Of a DNA stretch of 58,503 nucleotides, positions 24,386-33,686 are shown piece after piece (position 1 is the stretch's first letter; each line of letters starts with the position of its first letter). A program made the translations under genes and the position numbers. Below the pieces are notes generated by a model. The model worked only from the letters and a program-made list of their open reading frames with translations, had not been told where the DNA came from and searched no databases. Source of the stretch: Actinomycetota bacterium (lineage in GTDB: Bacteria; Actinomycetota; Acidimicrobiia; Acidimicrobiales; AC-14); contig JBFMCT010000018.1 of the NCBI GenBank assembly GCA_040754375.1, forward strand, positions 1 through 58,503, written 5' to 3'.

Positions 24386-25231
24386 GTGGACCAGATCCAG
24401 CCGGCCGCCGACTGGCAGGGGGCAGGCGACTACAGCGACGTGCGCTACGAGACGGCCACGGGCGGCGAGGCGGGCATCGCCAAGATCACGATCTGCCGGC
24501 CCGAGGTGCGCAACGCCTTCCGGCCCCTCACCGTGCGTGAACTGGTCGACGCCTTCGACCGGGCCCGGGACGACCCCGAGGTGGGGGTGGTCATCCTCAC
24601 CGGTGAAGGACCGCTGGCCTTCTGCTCGGGAGGGGACCAGAAGGTGCGGGGCGACGACGGCTACGTCGACGAGAAGGGGGTCGGGCGCCTCAACGTGCTC
24701 GACCTCCAGGTGCAGATCCGCCGGCTGCCCAAGCCGGTGATCGCCATGGTGGCCGGCTACGCCATCGGCGGCGGGCACGTGCTGCACCTGGTCTGCGACC
24801 TCACGATCGCGGCTGACAACGCCCGTTTCGGCCAGACCGGGCCCCGGGTGGGCTCGTTCGACGGCGGCTACGGCGCCGGCCTGCTGGCCCGCACGGTGGG
24901 GCTCAAGAAGGCCAAGGAGATCTGGTTCCTGTGCCGCCAGTACGGGGCGGCCGAGGCCCTGGAAATGGGCCTGGTCAACGCCGTCGTCCCCCTCGAACGT
25001 CTGGAGATCGAGACCGTCGACTGGTGCCGAACGATCATGGGCCACAGCCCCCTGGCCCTGCGCCTGATCAAGGCCGGCTTTGCGGCCGACACCGACGGTC
25101 TGGCCGGGGTGCAGCAACTGGCCGGGGACGCCACCCTGCTCTATTACCTGTCCGAGGAGGCCCAGGAGGGGCGCGACGCCTACGTGGGCAAGCGGCCCCC
25201 GGACTTCGGGCGCTTCCCCCGCCGGCCGTGA
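24386..25231 (+). CDS. menB: 1,4-dihydroxy-2-naphthoyl-CoA synthase
   Basis: About 281 aa from GTG 24386, favoured by GGAG 11 bases upstream; starts at 24377 or 24329 (the latter in a GTGA overlap with the cupin stop) are possible. Crotonase-fold landmarks are [44 protein letters not shown] and [15 protein letters not shown], which are specific to MenB. It closes the second ring of the naphthoquinone in menaquinone synthesis. menA and menC follow within two bases and with a 13-bp overlap. Confidence 0.93.
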   Translation: MDQIQPAADWQGAGDYSDVRYETATGGEAGIAKITICRPEVRNAFRPLTVRELVDAFDRARDDPEVGVVILTGEGPLAFCSGGDQKVRGDDGYVDEKGVGRLNVLDLQVQIRRLPKPVIAMVAGYAIGGGHVLHLVCDLTIAADNARFGQTGPRVGSFDGGYGAGLLARTVGLKKAKEIWFLCRQYGAAEALEMGLVNAVVPLERLEIETVDWCRTIMGHSPLALRLIKAGFAADTDGLAGVQQLAGDATLLYYLSEEAQEGRDAYVGKRPPDFGRFPRRP

Positions 25232-25232
25232 C

Positions 25233-26105
25233 GTGACCGGGGCACGGCTCTGGTTCCAGGGGGCGAGGCCCAAGACCCTGGGCGCCGCCCTCTCCCCGGT
25301 ACTGGTCGGCACGGCCGTGGCCTCCCGCTACGGCGAGCTCGTGTGGTGGCGGGCGGGGACGGCCCTAGCCGTGGCCGTCGCCCTCCAGGTGGGCGTGAAC
25401 TACGCAAACGACTATTCCGACGGGGTGCGGGGGGTCGACACCGCCGCCCGCCGCGGCCCGGTGCGGCTGACGGCGTCGGGCCTGGCCACGCCGGCGGCCG
25501 TCAAGCGGGCGGCGGTGACGGCCTTGGCCGTGGCGGCCGTGCTGGGCATCGTGCTGGCGGTGGCCGTCGACTGGCGGCTGCTGGTGGTCGGGGCCGCCTC
25601 GGTGGCGGCCGCTGCCCTCTACAGCGGAGGGCCCAAGCCCTATGCCTCGGCCGGCCTGGGCGAGGTGATGGTGCTGGTGTTCTTCGGGTTCGTGGCCACG
25701 TGCGGGTCGGCCTTCGTCCACCTCGGGCGTGTCCCGTGGCTGGCGGTGGCTGCGGCCGTGCCCGTCGGGCTGGCGGCCACCGCCATCCTGCTGGTGAACA
25801 ACTTGCGCGACGTGCCCACCGACGAGGCCGCCGGCAAGCGGACCCTGGCCGTGCGCATCGGCGCGCCCGCCACCCGCCGCCTGTACGGCGGGGCGGTCCT
25901 GGTGGCCGCCGCCTTCCCCGCCGCGCTGGTGGGGGTCACGCCCTTGGCCCTGGTCGCCCTGGTGGTGGCGCCCGCGGCGTGGTCGCTGGCCTGCACCGTG
26001 GCCCGAGCTGACGACGCCCCTACCCTGGTCGGGGCGCTGGTGGGCACGGCCCGTTTCCAGCTCGCCCAGTCCGTCCTGCTGGCCGGGGCGCTATGGGCCG
26101 GGTAG
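25233..26105 (+). CDS. menA: 1,4-dihydroxy-2-naphthoate polyprenyltransferase
   Basis: 290 aa from GTG 25233, directly after the menB stop. About eight or nine membrane helices carry the UbiA-family Asp motifs [15 protein letters not shown] and [17 protein letters not shown], which bind the Mg-prenyl diphosphate. [20 protein letters not shown] is typical of MenA. It adds the isoprenoid tail to dihydroxynaphthoate at the membrane. Confidence 0.93.
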   Translation: MTGARLWFQGARPKTLGAALSPVLVGTAVASRYGELVWWRAGTALAVAVALQVGVNYANDYSDGVRGVDTAARRGPVRLTASGLATPAAVKRAAVTALAVAAVLGIVLAVAVDWRLLVVGAASVAAAALYSGGPKPYASAGLGEVMVLVFFGFVATCGSAFVHLGRVPWLAVAAAVPVGLAATAILLVNNLRDVPTDEAAGKRTLAVRIGAPATRRLYGGAVLVAAAFPAALVGVTPLALVALVVAPAAWSLACTVARADDAPTLVGALVGTARFQLAQSVLLAGALWAG

Positions 26106-26953
26106 ACGTCGAGCTCCCGCTACGGGCCGGGGGCACCCGCAAGGCCACCCTCGTCGAGGGCCCGGCCGGGTGGGGCGAGTACTCCCCGCTGCCCGGCTAC
26201 CCGTGCCCGCACGAGGCGGCGTGGGCCGCGGCCGAGGAGGCGGCTGAGGTGGGCTGGCCCCCGCCCGTGCGGCCCTGGATCGAGGTCAACGCCCTTCTGG
26301 GGCCTGAGGCCGGGCCCGACGACGCCCGCCGGGCGGTGGCCGAGGGGCACCTCTGCCTCAAGCTCAAGGTGGGGGGGCCGGGGTCGGTGGAGCGGGTGGC
26401 GGCCGTACGCCGGGCGGTCGGGCCCTCGATTGCCCTGCGGGTCGACGCCAACGGGGCGTGGGACGTCGAGACGGCCGTGGCCGAGATGGCCCGCCTGGGC
26501 CGGCTGGGGGTGGACCTGGTGGAACAGCCGGTGGCCTCGATCGAGGACATGGCGGCCGTGCGCCGCCGCGCCCCCGAAGGCTTGGCCGTGGCCGCCGACG
26601 AGTGCGTGCGTACCGTCGACGACGCCCGCCGGCTGGCCCGCCTGGGCGCGGCCGACGCCGTGGTGCTGAAGGTGCAACCCCTGGGCGGGGTGCGGGCCGC
26701 CCTGGCTGTGGCCGAGGCCGCCCGGGTGCCGGCCCTGGTCACGTCGATGATGGAGACCTCGGTGGGCCTGTCCGCCGGACTGGCGCTGGCCGCCGCCCTA
26801 CCCGAACTGGCTTTCGCCTGCGGCCTGGGCACGGCCACGATCTTCGAGCACGACGTGGTGGACGACCCCCTCCTGCCCGTGGGCGGGCGGCTCCAAGTAC
26901 GCCGGCCCATGCCCGACCCCGACCGGCTGCGCCGGTTCGCGGTGCCCGCGTGA
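26093..26953 (+). CDS. menC: o-succinylbenzoate synthase
   Basis: This 286-aa enolase-superfamily protein overlaps menA by 13 bases. It has LKLKVGG (catalytic Lys), [30 protein letters not shown] and [12 protein letters not shown] (second Lys), with metal ligands Asp, Glu and Asp/Glu in the expected order. The N-terminal capping domain is short. It dehydrates SHCHC to o-succinylbenzoate. A 24-bp duplication covers its 3' end. Confidence 0.92.
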   Translation: MGRVDVELPLRAGGTRKATLVEGPAGWGEYSPLPGYPCPHEAAWAAAEEAAEVGWPPPVRPWIEVNALLGPEAGPDDARRAVAEGHLCLKLKVGGPGSVERVAAVRRAVGPSIALRVDANGAWDVETAVAEMARLGRLGVDLVEQPVASIEDMAAVRRRAPEGLAVAADECVRTVDDARRLARLGAADAVVLKVQPLGGVRAALAVAEAARVPALVTSMMETSVGLSAGLALAAALPELAFACGLGTATIFEHDVVDDPLLPVGGRLQVRRPMPDPDRLRRFAVPA

Positions 26954-27018
26954 GGAGCAGGACGGCCGCGATCCTGGCGGGCCGGCGGAGGCGGCCGCGT
27001 GAGGAGCAGGACGGCCGC
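26946..27018. repeat. 24-bp direct repeat at the 3' end of menC
   Basis: Identical 24-bp segments at 26946-26969 and 26995-27018 (beginning CCGCGTGAGGAGCAGG) flank a 25-bp spacer. The first copy includes the menC stop. It is probably a local duplication. Confidence 0.75.
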
Positions 27019-27056
27019 TGGCGGCCTCACTGGGCCGGGTCGCGGATGCCGTGTGA

Positions 27057-27072
27057 TGCCCCGGTCGGGGCA
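27057..27072. terminator. Short hairpin between menC and menH
   Basis: TGCCCC-GGTC-GGGGCA, a perfect six-base stem with a four-base loop, lies just after the menH stop and between two convergent genes. Confidence 0.45.
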
Positions 27073-27075
27073 CCC

Positions 27076-27861
27076 TCAGGCCGGGCGGGCGGAGGCCGGC
27101 GTGGCGGAGGCCGCGCCGGCGATGAGGGCGGCGCACTCGCGGGGCCGGTCGAGGGGGACGGCGTGACCGGCGCCCTCCACCCAGGCGGTCGTGGCCCCCG
27201 GGCCGATGGCGGCCGCCATCTTCTCGGCGATGGCCCGGAACTTGGCGTCTTTCTCACCCGCCACCAGCAGCACAGGGCCTGCCAGTTCGCCCAGGCGGTG
27301 CCACAACGGCTCCTGGCTGCCCGTGCCCAGGTCCCGCAGGGCGGCGGCCAGGCCCTCGGGCGGGTTGGCCCGCCGGGCCGCCAGTTCCTCGGGGCGGGGC
27401 GTCGTCGCCTCGAACATGGGCTGGGCCAGCCAGGCCTTGAGGAACTCGCGAGTCTCGCCCCGTTCGAGGTCCCCGGCCAGCAGGGCGTCGGAGCGGCACC
27501 GCTCCTGGCGGGCTTCGTCGTCGGCGATCCCCGGCGAGGCCCCCACCAGCACCAGCGACTCGACCAGGTGGGGGTGGTCGAGGGCGAGGCGCAGGCACAG
27601 GCGCCCGCCCATCGAATAACCCACGTAGGTTGCGGGCCCACCCCCGGCCTCGGCCACGGCCGCGGCCGCGGCCTCGAACCCGAGACGCACACCGGCCGAC
27701 CCCCCGTGGCCGGGCAGCTCCACCCTGACCACCTCGAAGCACCTGGCCAGGGCCTCGGCCACCTCGTCCCAGGAGCGGTGGGTCTGGGTGAAGCCGTGGA
27801 CGAGGACCACCCGGGCAGACCCGGGACCGGTGGCCGGGGGCGACACCACACGGTTGAGCAC
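27076..27861 (-). CDS. menH: MenH-like alpha/beta hydrolase (SHCHC synthase)
   Basis: This 261-aa protein starts at GTG 27861. It has the oxyanion strand VLVHGFTQTHRSWD, the nucleophile elbow GYSMGG, an acid region VLLVAGEKDAKF and the catalytic His in GAGHAVPLDRP. In this setting it should remove pyruvate from SEPHCHC in the menaquinone pathway. It is divergent from menD with only 14 bp between starts, so their promoters must overlap each other's coding sequence. Confidence 0.85.
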   Translation of the reverse strand: MLNRVVSPPATGPGSARVVLVHGFTQTHRSWDEVAEALARCFEVVRVELPGHGGSAGVRLGFEAAAAAVAEAGGGPATYVGYSMGGRLCLRLALDHPHLVESLVLVGASPGIADDEARQERCRSDALLAGDLERGETREFLKAWLAQPMFEATTPRPEELAARRANPPEGLAAALRDLGTGSQEPLWHRLGELAGPVLLVAGEKDAKFRAIAEKMAAAIGPGATTAWVEGAGHAVPLDRPRECAALIAGAASATPASARPA

Positions 27862-27875
27862 GGGGACATCCTCGC

Positions 27876-29609
27876 GTGACAGACGCGGGCACAGCGATGG
27901 CGAGGGCCTTCGTCGACGAATGGGCGCGGGCGGGCGTCAGCGACGCGGTCGTGGCCCCGGGGTCGAGGTCGGCTCCCGTGGCCCTGGCCCTGGCCGCGGA
28001 CGGGCGGCTGCGGCTGTCGGTGGTGCTCGACGAGCGGTCGGCGTCGTTCTTCGCCCTGGGGGCAGCCAAGGCCTCGGGCCGGCCCGTGGTGGTGCTGTGC
28101 ACGTCGGGCACGGCGGCCGCCAACTTCCACCCCGCGGTCGTCGAGGCGTGGCACGCCCGGGTGCCGCTGATCGTGTGTACCGCCGACCGCCCACCCGAGC
28201 TGCGGGACACGGGCGCGGGGCAGGCCATCGACCAGTTGAAGCTCTACGGCGACGCCGTGCGCTGGTTCGCCGAGGTCGGGGCCCCCGAGGATCTCGCCGG
28301 CGCGCCCCGCTACTGGCGGTCGGTGGCTGCCAGGGCGTCGGCCGAGGCGCTCGGCCCACCGGCCGGGCCCGTCCACCTCAACCTCGCCTTCCGTGAACCG
28401 CTGGTGCCCGGCGAAGCCGACCTCGTTCCCGCTCCGGGACGGCCCGGCGACCAGCCGTGGGTCGCGTCCCGGCCCAACCCGGCTCAGCCCCACCCGGCCG
28501 ACGTGGCCGCCGTAGCCCGGGCCGTGGACGCGGCCGAGCGGGGCGTGATCGTGTGCGGGTGGGGTGCGGGGGCCTCGCCCGCAGTGGTGGAACGGTTCGC
28601 CCGGGCCTCGGGCTGGCCGGTGATGGCCGACGCCGTCTCCGGGCTGCGCACCGGGCCCCACTCGGTGTCGACCTACGACCCCCTCCTGCGCTCGCCGGTG
28701 GTGGCCGAGGCCATGAAGCCCGACCTGGCCGTCCACATCGGCGCCCCCCTGACCAACCGGGCGGCGACCGCCTGGCTGGGCCCGTCGGTGCCCCACGTGC
28801 TGGTCGACCCCGGCGGTGCGTGGCTCGACCCGCACCGGGCCGCCAGCCGGCGGGTGGTGGCCAGCCCCGACGCCCTGCTCTCGGCCGTGGCCGAACGGGT
28901 CTGCTGGCGGGGGGCGGACAACTGGTGGTTGGCCCGGTGGGCCGCCCTGGAGGCCGCCGCCCGGGACGCCGTCGACAGCCTGTTGAACTCGTGGGACGAG
29001 CCCTTCGAGGGACGGGTGGTGCGCGACCTGGCCGCCGCCTTGCCCGGGGGTTCGACGGTGGTCGTGGGTTCGAGCATGCCCGTGCGCGACGCCGAGTCGT
29101 TCGTGGCCCCCCGGGCCGGCCTGCGCTGGCTGGCCAACCGGGGGGCCAACGGGATCGACGGCTTCGTGTCCACGGTGCTCGGGGTAAGCCGGGTGGCGGC
29201 ACCGGCCTCGCCCGTGGTCGGGGTGCTCGGCGACCTGACGTTCCTCCACGACGCCGGTGGGCTCCTGCGGGCCGCAGAACGTACCGACCAGGCCGTGCTC
29301 GTCGTGCTCGACAACGACGGCGGCGGCATCTTCTCGTTCCTCCCCCAGGCGGCCCAGCCCGCCTTCGAGGAACTGTTCGGCACACCGCACGGCCTCGACC
29401 TGGCCGCCGTGGCCGCCTCCTACGGGGTACCCGCCCGCCGCGCCACCCGGGCCGCCGACGTCGTGCCCGCCGTCCTGGCCGCCGTGGCCGACGGCGGCGT
29501 GCAGGTCGTCATCGTCCCCACCGGCGACCGCTCCACCAACGTCGCCCGCCACCACAAAGCCTGGTCCGCCGTAGCCCAGGCCACCGCCACGACGCCGACG
29601 ATTGAGTAA
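27876..29609 (+). CDS. menD: 2-succinyl-5-enolpyruvyl-6-hydroxy-3-cyclohexene-1-carboxylate synthase
   Basis: This 577-aa ThDP enzyme begins at GTG 27876. The pyrimidine domain has DERSASFFALGAAKASGRP and CTSGTAAANFHPAVVEA; the ThDP motif is GDLTFLHDAGGLL to NDGGGIFSFLPQA. VAPGSRSAPVALALA at the N-terminus is typical of MenD. It joins isochorismate and 2-oxoglutarate in the first committed step. The stop overlaps the left arm of a terminator shared with the convergent menF. Confidence 0.94.
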   Translation: MTDAGTAMARAFVDEWARAGVSDAVVAPGSRSAPVALALAADGRLRLSVVLDERSASFFALGAAKASGRPVVVLCTSGTAAANFHPAVVEAWHARVPLIVCTADRPPELRDTGAGQAIDQLKLYGDAVRWFAEVGAPEDLAGAPRYWRSVAARASAEALGPPAGPVHLNLAFREPLVPGEADLVPAPGRPGDQPWVASRPNPAQPHPADVAAVARAVDAAERGVIVCGWGAGASPAVVERFARASGWPVMADAVSGLRTGPHSVSTYDPLLRSPVVAEAMKPDLAVHIGAPLTNRAATAWLGPSVPHVLVDPGGAWLDPHRAASRRVVASPDALLSAVAERVCWRGADNWWLARWAALEAAARDAVDSLLNSWDEPFEGRVVRDLAAALPGGSTVVVGSSMPVRDAESFVAPRAGLRWLANRGANGIDGFVSTVLGVSRVAAPASPVVGVLGDLTFLHDAGGLLRAAERTDQAVLVVLDNDGGGIFSFLPQAAQPAFEELFGTPHGLDLAAVAASYGVPARRATRAADVVPAVLAAVADGGVQVVIVPTGDRSTNVARHHKAWSAVAQATATTPTIE

Positions 29610-29638
29610 AAATGAACCTCTCCGGTACATTTTTGCTC
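29604..29638. terminator. A/T-rich bidirectional terminator between menD and menF
   Basis: GAGTAAAAATG and CATTTTTGCTC form an 11-bp stem with one wobble pair around a 13-base loop. A-rich and T-rich arms serve either strand. It is conspicuous in DNA of over 70 percent GC and includes the menD stop codon. Confidence 0.75.
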
Positions 29639-29646
29639 ACTGTCAC

Positions 29647-30921
29647 TCAAACCCGGACTAGGGCGCGGAGCATGGGTTCGAGCTTGGCCTGGGTCTCGGC
29701 CCACTCGGCTTCGGGGGACGAGCCGGTGACGATGCCCGCGCCGGCCCACAGCGTGGCTCGGCGGCCGTCGAGCTGGGCGCAGCGCAGGGCCACGGCCCAG
29801 TCGCCGTCGCCCCGGCGGTCGACCCAGCCCACGGGCCCGGCGTAGAGGCCCCGGTCGAACGGTTCGAGGGCGGCCAGGGCGGCCAGGGCGGCCTCCCGGG
29901 GGGCGCCACCTACGGCCGGGGTGGGGTGGAGCAGGGCCACCAGGTCGAGGGCCGTGGGCGCGGGCGTGCCCAGCCGGGCCGTGACCGACGTGGCCAGGTG
30001 GGTGACCGAAGACAAGGCCACGACCTCGGGCCGCTTCACGAACACCTCGGGGCAGGCCCTCTCCAGCCGGGCCTTGACGTCTTCGACCACCAGGCGGTGC
30101 TCGTCACGCTCTTTGGGCGACGAACGCAGCGCCGACTCCCGGCGCCGGTCCTCGGCCCGGCCCCCGCCCCGCTCGACGGTTCCGGCCATGGGCCTCGACC
30201 ACGCCCACCGGCCCCGCCGGCGCAGGAGCAGCTCGGGGCTGGCGCCCACGAAGCCGGCCGGAGTGGCGAAGGTGAAGCAACTGGGATGGGACCGGCGCAG
30301 CCTGTCAACCACGGCCGCCGCGGCGAACGGCTGGTCGCCCCACACGGTGACCCGCCGGGCCAGGACCACCTTCTCGATGCGGCCGGCGGCGATGGCGTCG
30401 AGAGCGCCCCGCACGCCCGCTGTCCACGCCATGCGCCCACCGGCCGACTCGACGGCAAAGCTGGTCGGCTCCAGGCCCGGCGGCCGGCCGGGGGTCGCGC
30501 CGCGGACCTGGGTGGGGGTCGCGCCGCGGGCTGGGCCGACGACCGCGCCGCGGGCGGAGGCCGGAGCGGGCCCGACCTCGGTGACCCAGGCCCGGCCGTC
30601 GGCGTCGCGGCCGACGACCCGAGCGGGCACGATCAGTTCGCTCTCCTGGCCGTCGTGGAACGCCAGCGCGCCCACGGCCAGAGGTCCGGTCCCGGCCAGC
30701 CCCAGCGGGTCGTCGACCTCGATAGCGCCCAGCAGGGTCGCGACCTCACCGGCTGCCTTCTCCAGCCGGCCCGGTCCGGTGGCCACCGCCACCCGGGCGG
30801 CCACCCCCGTACCCACCAGGGCGGTCCCCTCGTGGGACCACACGAACGAACCAGCCGCCAACCCGTCGAGGGGGTCGGTCCCGGCCGGCAGCTCACGGGT
30901 CACGGAGCGCAACGACCTCAC
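29647..30921 (-). CDS. menF: Isochorismate synthase
   Basis: About 424 aa from GTG 30921, placed four bases after the menG stop; the open frame extends further upstream but overlaps menG. The chorismate-binding fold is clear: IEKVVLARRVTVWG, GASPELLLRRRG, MAGTVERGGG, LVVEDVKARLE, SSVTHLATSVTARL and LLHPTPAVGGAPREAAL, ending with GLYAGPVGWVD. It converts chorismate to isochorismate, feeding MenD. Co-transcribed with menG and a MerR gene. Confidence 0.9.
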   Translation of the reverse strand: MRSLRSVTRELPAGTDPLDGLAAGSFVWSHEGTALVGTGVAARVAVATGPGRLEKAAGEVATLLGAIEVDDPLGLAGTGPLAVGALAFHDGQESELIVPARVVGRDADGRAWVTEVGPAPASARGAVVGPARGATPTQVRGATPGRPPGLEPTSFAVESAGGRMAWTAGVRGALDAIAAGRIEKVVLARRVTVWGDQPFAAAAVVDRLRRSHPSCFTFATPAGFVGASPELLLRRRGRWAWSRPMAGTVERGGGRAEDRRRESALRSSPKERDEHRLVVEDVKARLERACPEVFVKRPEVVALSSVTHLATSVTARLGTPAPTALDLVALLHPTPAVGGAPREAALAALAALEPFDRGLYAGPVGWVDRRGDGDWAVALRCAQLDGRRATLWAGAGIVTGSSPEAEWAETQAKLEPMLRALVRV

Positions 30922-30925
30922 CGGC

Positions 30926-31615
30926 TCACCTCCGGGTGCCGGTGAGCAACTGGGCGATGCCCGTCGACAGGGTGAGGCGCCGGGCGCTGTCGAACCCCGC
31001 CTCCCCCAGCAGGGCGACCAACCGTTCCTCCCCGGGCAGGTAGGCCACCGACTTGGGCAGGTAGCGGTAGGCGGCCCGGTCCGACAGCAGGCCGCCCACC
31101 AGGGGCACGACCTTGCCGAAGTAGACCGAGTGACCGGCCCGCAGCACGGGGTTGGCCGGCTCGGACACCTCCAGCAGCGACACTCGCCCGCCCGGGCGCA
31201 GCGCCCGGGCGCACTCGGCGAAGAACGGGGGGAGCGACTCGAAGTTGCGCAGGGCGAACCCGCACACGATCCCGTCCACCGACCCGTCGGGCACGGGCAG
31301 GCACAGGCCGTCCCCCCGGACCAGGGGGGCCGACGTACGGGCCGCGGCCAGCATGCCGAACGACCGGTCGACCCCCACGGCCCGGTAGCCCTGCTTATGG
31401 AGCTCCCGGCACAGGTCCCCGGTGCCACAGGCGACGTCGAGGGCCACGCTGGCGGGCGGTAGCCCGAGGGCGGCCACCGTGCGCTGGCGCCACCCCACGT
31501 CCATGCCGAACGTGAGCAGGCGGTTCATGAGGTCGTAGCGGGGGGCGATGCGGTCGAACATCGTCTCCACCGCCCTGACCTTCTCCTCCCCCTGGGGCAG
31601 GTCGGGCGCGCTCAA
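30926..31615 (-). CDS. menG: Demethylmenaquinone methyltransferase
   Basis: This 229-aa class I methyltransferase has FDRIAPRYDLMNRLLTFGMD (UbiE signature), VALDVACGTGDLCREL for SAM binding, VGVDRSFGMLAAA and a UbiE-type C-terminus (YRYLPKSVAYLPGEERL). It performs the last step of menaquinone synthesis. ATG 31615 overlaps the stop of the upstream MerR gene by four bases (ATGA). Confidence 0.93.
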   Translation of the reverse strand: MSAPDLPQGEEKVRAVETMFDRIAPRYDLMNRLLTFGMDVGWRQRTVAALGLPPASVALDVACGTGDLCRELHKQGYRAVGVDRSFGMLAAARTSAPLVRGDGLCLPVPDGSVDGIVCGFALRNFESLPPFFAECARALRPGGRVSLLEVSEPANPVLRAGHSVYFGKVVPLVGGLLSDRAAYRYLPKSVAYLPGEERLVALLGEAGFDSARRLTLSTGIAQLLTGTRR

Positions 31616-32361
31616 AGGGGCTCGCCCACGGGGTCGCCCACCGGGTCGAACACGGGCTCGAAGTGCTCCTGGGCCACCGCCAGCAGCACGCGCCGGAAGT
31701 GGTAGCTGGCCAGCTCGGTCACGGCCGGGAGCAGCGTCCGGAAGGCGGCCACCATGTGCTCGGCCTTCTCGGGCTCGGGCAGGTCGGTGTCGCGCAACGG
31801 CCGGCGGACATAGGTGTCGAACAGCTCGACGGCCTCCAGGGCGAACTCCCGGGTGGCGTCGTTGTGGCGCCGGGCCAGGGCCAATAGCTCGGGCAGGGGC
31901 AGACCGGTCTCCAGGACCGCCATCCCCCCGGTCACGATGTCCACGTCGGCCTGGGAGAAGCGGACCTCGCCGTCGTGGCGGCGCCCGACCAACAGCCCGT
32001 CGCGCACGAGGGCGTCGAGCATGGGCGCGGGGACCTGGGTGCGAGCCGCCAGTTCCGCTATGTCGAACAGCTCCTCGGCCACTCCGTCAGACCCCTGCCC
32101 GCCCGCTTCCGCCACGGCCGCGGCCAGGCGTTCGTCGGCGGGGTCGAGCTCGCCGGCCAGGAACCGCCCGATAACGGCCAGGCTGAAGCCCCGGCGCTGG
32201 AGGTCCTTGATGCGGGCCATGCGCTCGAGGTGCTCGCCCGTGTAGACCGCGTTGCGGCCGTCACGCTCGGGGGCGGGCAGCAACCGCTGCTTCTGGTAGT
32301 AGCGGACCGTGTCAACCGACACGTCGGCGGCCTTGGCCAGCTCCTCGACCCGTAACCGCAT
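31612..32361 (-). CDS. MerR-family transcriptional regulator
   Basis: 249 aa from ATG 32361, eight bases after TAGAAT. The MerR winged helix is at the N-terminus (MRLRVEELAKAADVSVDTVRYYQKQRLLPAPERDGRNAVY), followed by an unusual long helical C-terminal region including a second HTH-like stretch (LAARTQVPAPMLDALVRDGLL). It heads an operon with menG and menF and overlaps menG by four bases, so it may regulate late menaquinone genes; the effector is unknown. It faces a TetR gene across 60 bp. Confidence 0.88.
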   Translation of the reverse strand: MRLRVEELAKAADVSVDTVRYYQKQRLLPAPERDGRNAVYTGEHLERMARIKDLQRRGFSLAVIGRFLAGELDPADERLAAAVAEAGGQGSDGVAEELFDIAELAARTQVPAPMLDALVRDGLLVGRRHDGEVRFSQADVDIVTGGMAVLETGLPLPELLALARRHNDATREFALEAVELFDTYVRRPLRDTDLPEPEKAEHMVAAFRTLLPAVTELASYHFRRVLLAVAQEHFEPVFDPVGDPVGEPL

Positions 32362-32421
32362 GAGCACCCATTCTAGGAGCGTCCACTCCCGAGGTCGCAA
32401 CGCGGTGTTACCGTTCTCGTG

Positions 32422-33039
32422 ATGGCCTCGCCCACGGCCCGCACCAACGCCGGCGACGAGACCCGCGCCCGCATCGTCGAGGCCGCCTTGCAGACGATCC
32501 GCGACGAGGGGGTGGTGGGCACCAGCGCCCGCGCCATCGCCCGGGCGGGCGGGTTCAACCAGGCCCTGATCTTCTACCACTTCGGCAGCGTGCAGCAGGT
32601 GCTGCTGGCCGCCGTGGAGAGCATCAGCGCCCAACGCATGGCCCGTTACCAGGAGCGGCTGGCGGGCGTCACGACGTTGGCCGAACTGGTTGCCGTCGGC
32701 GCCGAGTGCCACCGCGAGGACGTGGCCGAGGGCAACATCCGGGTGCTGTCGCAGATGCTGGCCGCCTCGGGGGCGTCCCCGGAGTTGGCCGCCCAGATGC
32801 AGGCCTTCTTCGACCCGTGGGTGCAGCTCGTCGAAGACGCCGCCACCCGGGTCATGGAGGGCACGCCCTACGCCCGCACCGTGCCCGCCCACGACGTGGC
32901 CATGGGCGTGGTCGCCCTGTTCATGGGGATCGAGCTGCTGAGCCAGGTGTACGACACCCAGCCGTCGGCCGCCGTGCTGTTCCAGGCCCTGGGCCAGCTC
33001 GCCACCGTCCTCGAAGGCCTGCTCGCCCCCCGCACCTGA
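32422..33039 (+). CDS. TetR-family transcriptional regulator
   Basis: 205 aa from ATG 32422; TACCGT lies seven bases upstream, favouring ATG over the GTG at 32419. The HTH is TRARIVEAALQTIRDEGVVG, SARAIARAGGFNQALIFYHFG. The C-terminal domain (GMSLLS-like helices with LFMGIELLSQVYDTQ) is of TetR_C type. It lies back to back with the MerR gene and seven bases before a YdeI-like gene. Confidence 0.9.
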   Translation: MASPTARTNAGDETRARIVEAALQTIRDEGVVGTSARAIARAGGFNQALIFYHFGSVQQVLLAAVESISAQRMARYQERLAGVTTLAELVAVGAECHREDVAEGNIRVLSQMLAASGASPELAAQMQAFFDPWVQLVEDAATRVMEGTPYARTVPAHDVAMGVVALFMGIELLSQVYDTQPSAAVLFQALGQLATVLEGLLAPRT

Positions 33040-33046
33040 CCGTCTT

Positions 33047-33622
33047 ATGGCCGCCGACCTGGCCGTCGAGCCGTTCGAGTCGCAGGCGGCTTGGGAGGCA
33101 TGGCTGGCGGCCAACGGCGCGACGGCCCCGGGAGTGTGGCTGAAGTTCGCCCGCAAGGGGTCGGGCGTGCCCACCGTCACGTACGCCCAGGCCGTCGAGT
33201 CGGCGCTGTGCCACGGCTGGATCGACGGGCAGTCCAAGGGCCTGGACACCACCTGGTACCTCCAGCGGTTCACGCCCCGGAGAGCCCGCAGCCGGTGGTC
33301 GAAGATCAACCGGGACAAGGCCGAGGCCCTCATCGCGGCCGGGCGGATGCAGCCCGGTGGGCTGGCCGAGGTCGAGCGGGCCAGGGCTGACGGTCGCTGG
33401 GAGGCGGCCTACGACCCGCCCAGCAAGGCCACCGTGCCCGACGACCTACGGACCGCCCTCGACGCCGACCCAGTGGCGGCCGCCGCCTTCGCGGCCCTCG
33501 ACGCCCAGAACCGTTACGCCGTGCTCCACCGGGTGGCCGAGGCCAAGCGGCCCGAGACCCGCGCCCGGCGCATCGCCGGCTTCGTGGCCATGTTGGCCGA
33601 AGGGCGCCGGCCCCACCCCTGA
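33047..33622 (+). CDS. YdeI/OmpD-associated family protein
   Basis: This 191-aa protein has the family core FESQAAWEAWLAANGATAPG, VWLKFARKGSGVPTVTYAQAVESALCHGWIDGQ and YLQRFTPRRARSRWSKINRDKAEALI, ending with KRPETRARRIAGFVAMLAEG. These proteins are linked to resistance to peptides or stress, without a defined reaction. It begins seven bases after the TetR stop and is likely co-transcribed. Confidence 0.85.
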   Translation: MAADLAVEPFESQAAWEAWLAANGATAPGVWLKFARKGSGVPTVTYAQAVESALCHGWIDGQSKGLDTTWYLQRFTPRRARSRWSKINRDKAEALIAAGRMQPGGLAEVERARADGRWEAAYDPPSKATVPDDLRTALDADPVAAAAFAALDAQNRYAVLHRVAEAKRPETRARRIAGFVAMLAEGRRPHP

Positions 33623-33686
33623 CCCTCGGGGACGAGCCCGGCCGCCCGTCTGGCCTCGGCAGGGCGCCGGCAGCCATACTCGGGCC

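Noticed and set aside
27027-29630. An 867-aa minus-strand open frame
   Set aside because: It overlaps menH in another frame and is antisense to menD, both of which have intact catalytic motifs.
29921-31462. A 513-aa plus-strand open frame
   Set aside because: Antisense to menF and menG; no recognisable motif and Arg/Pro/Ser-rich composition.
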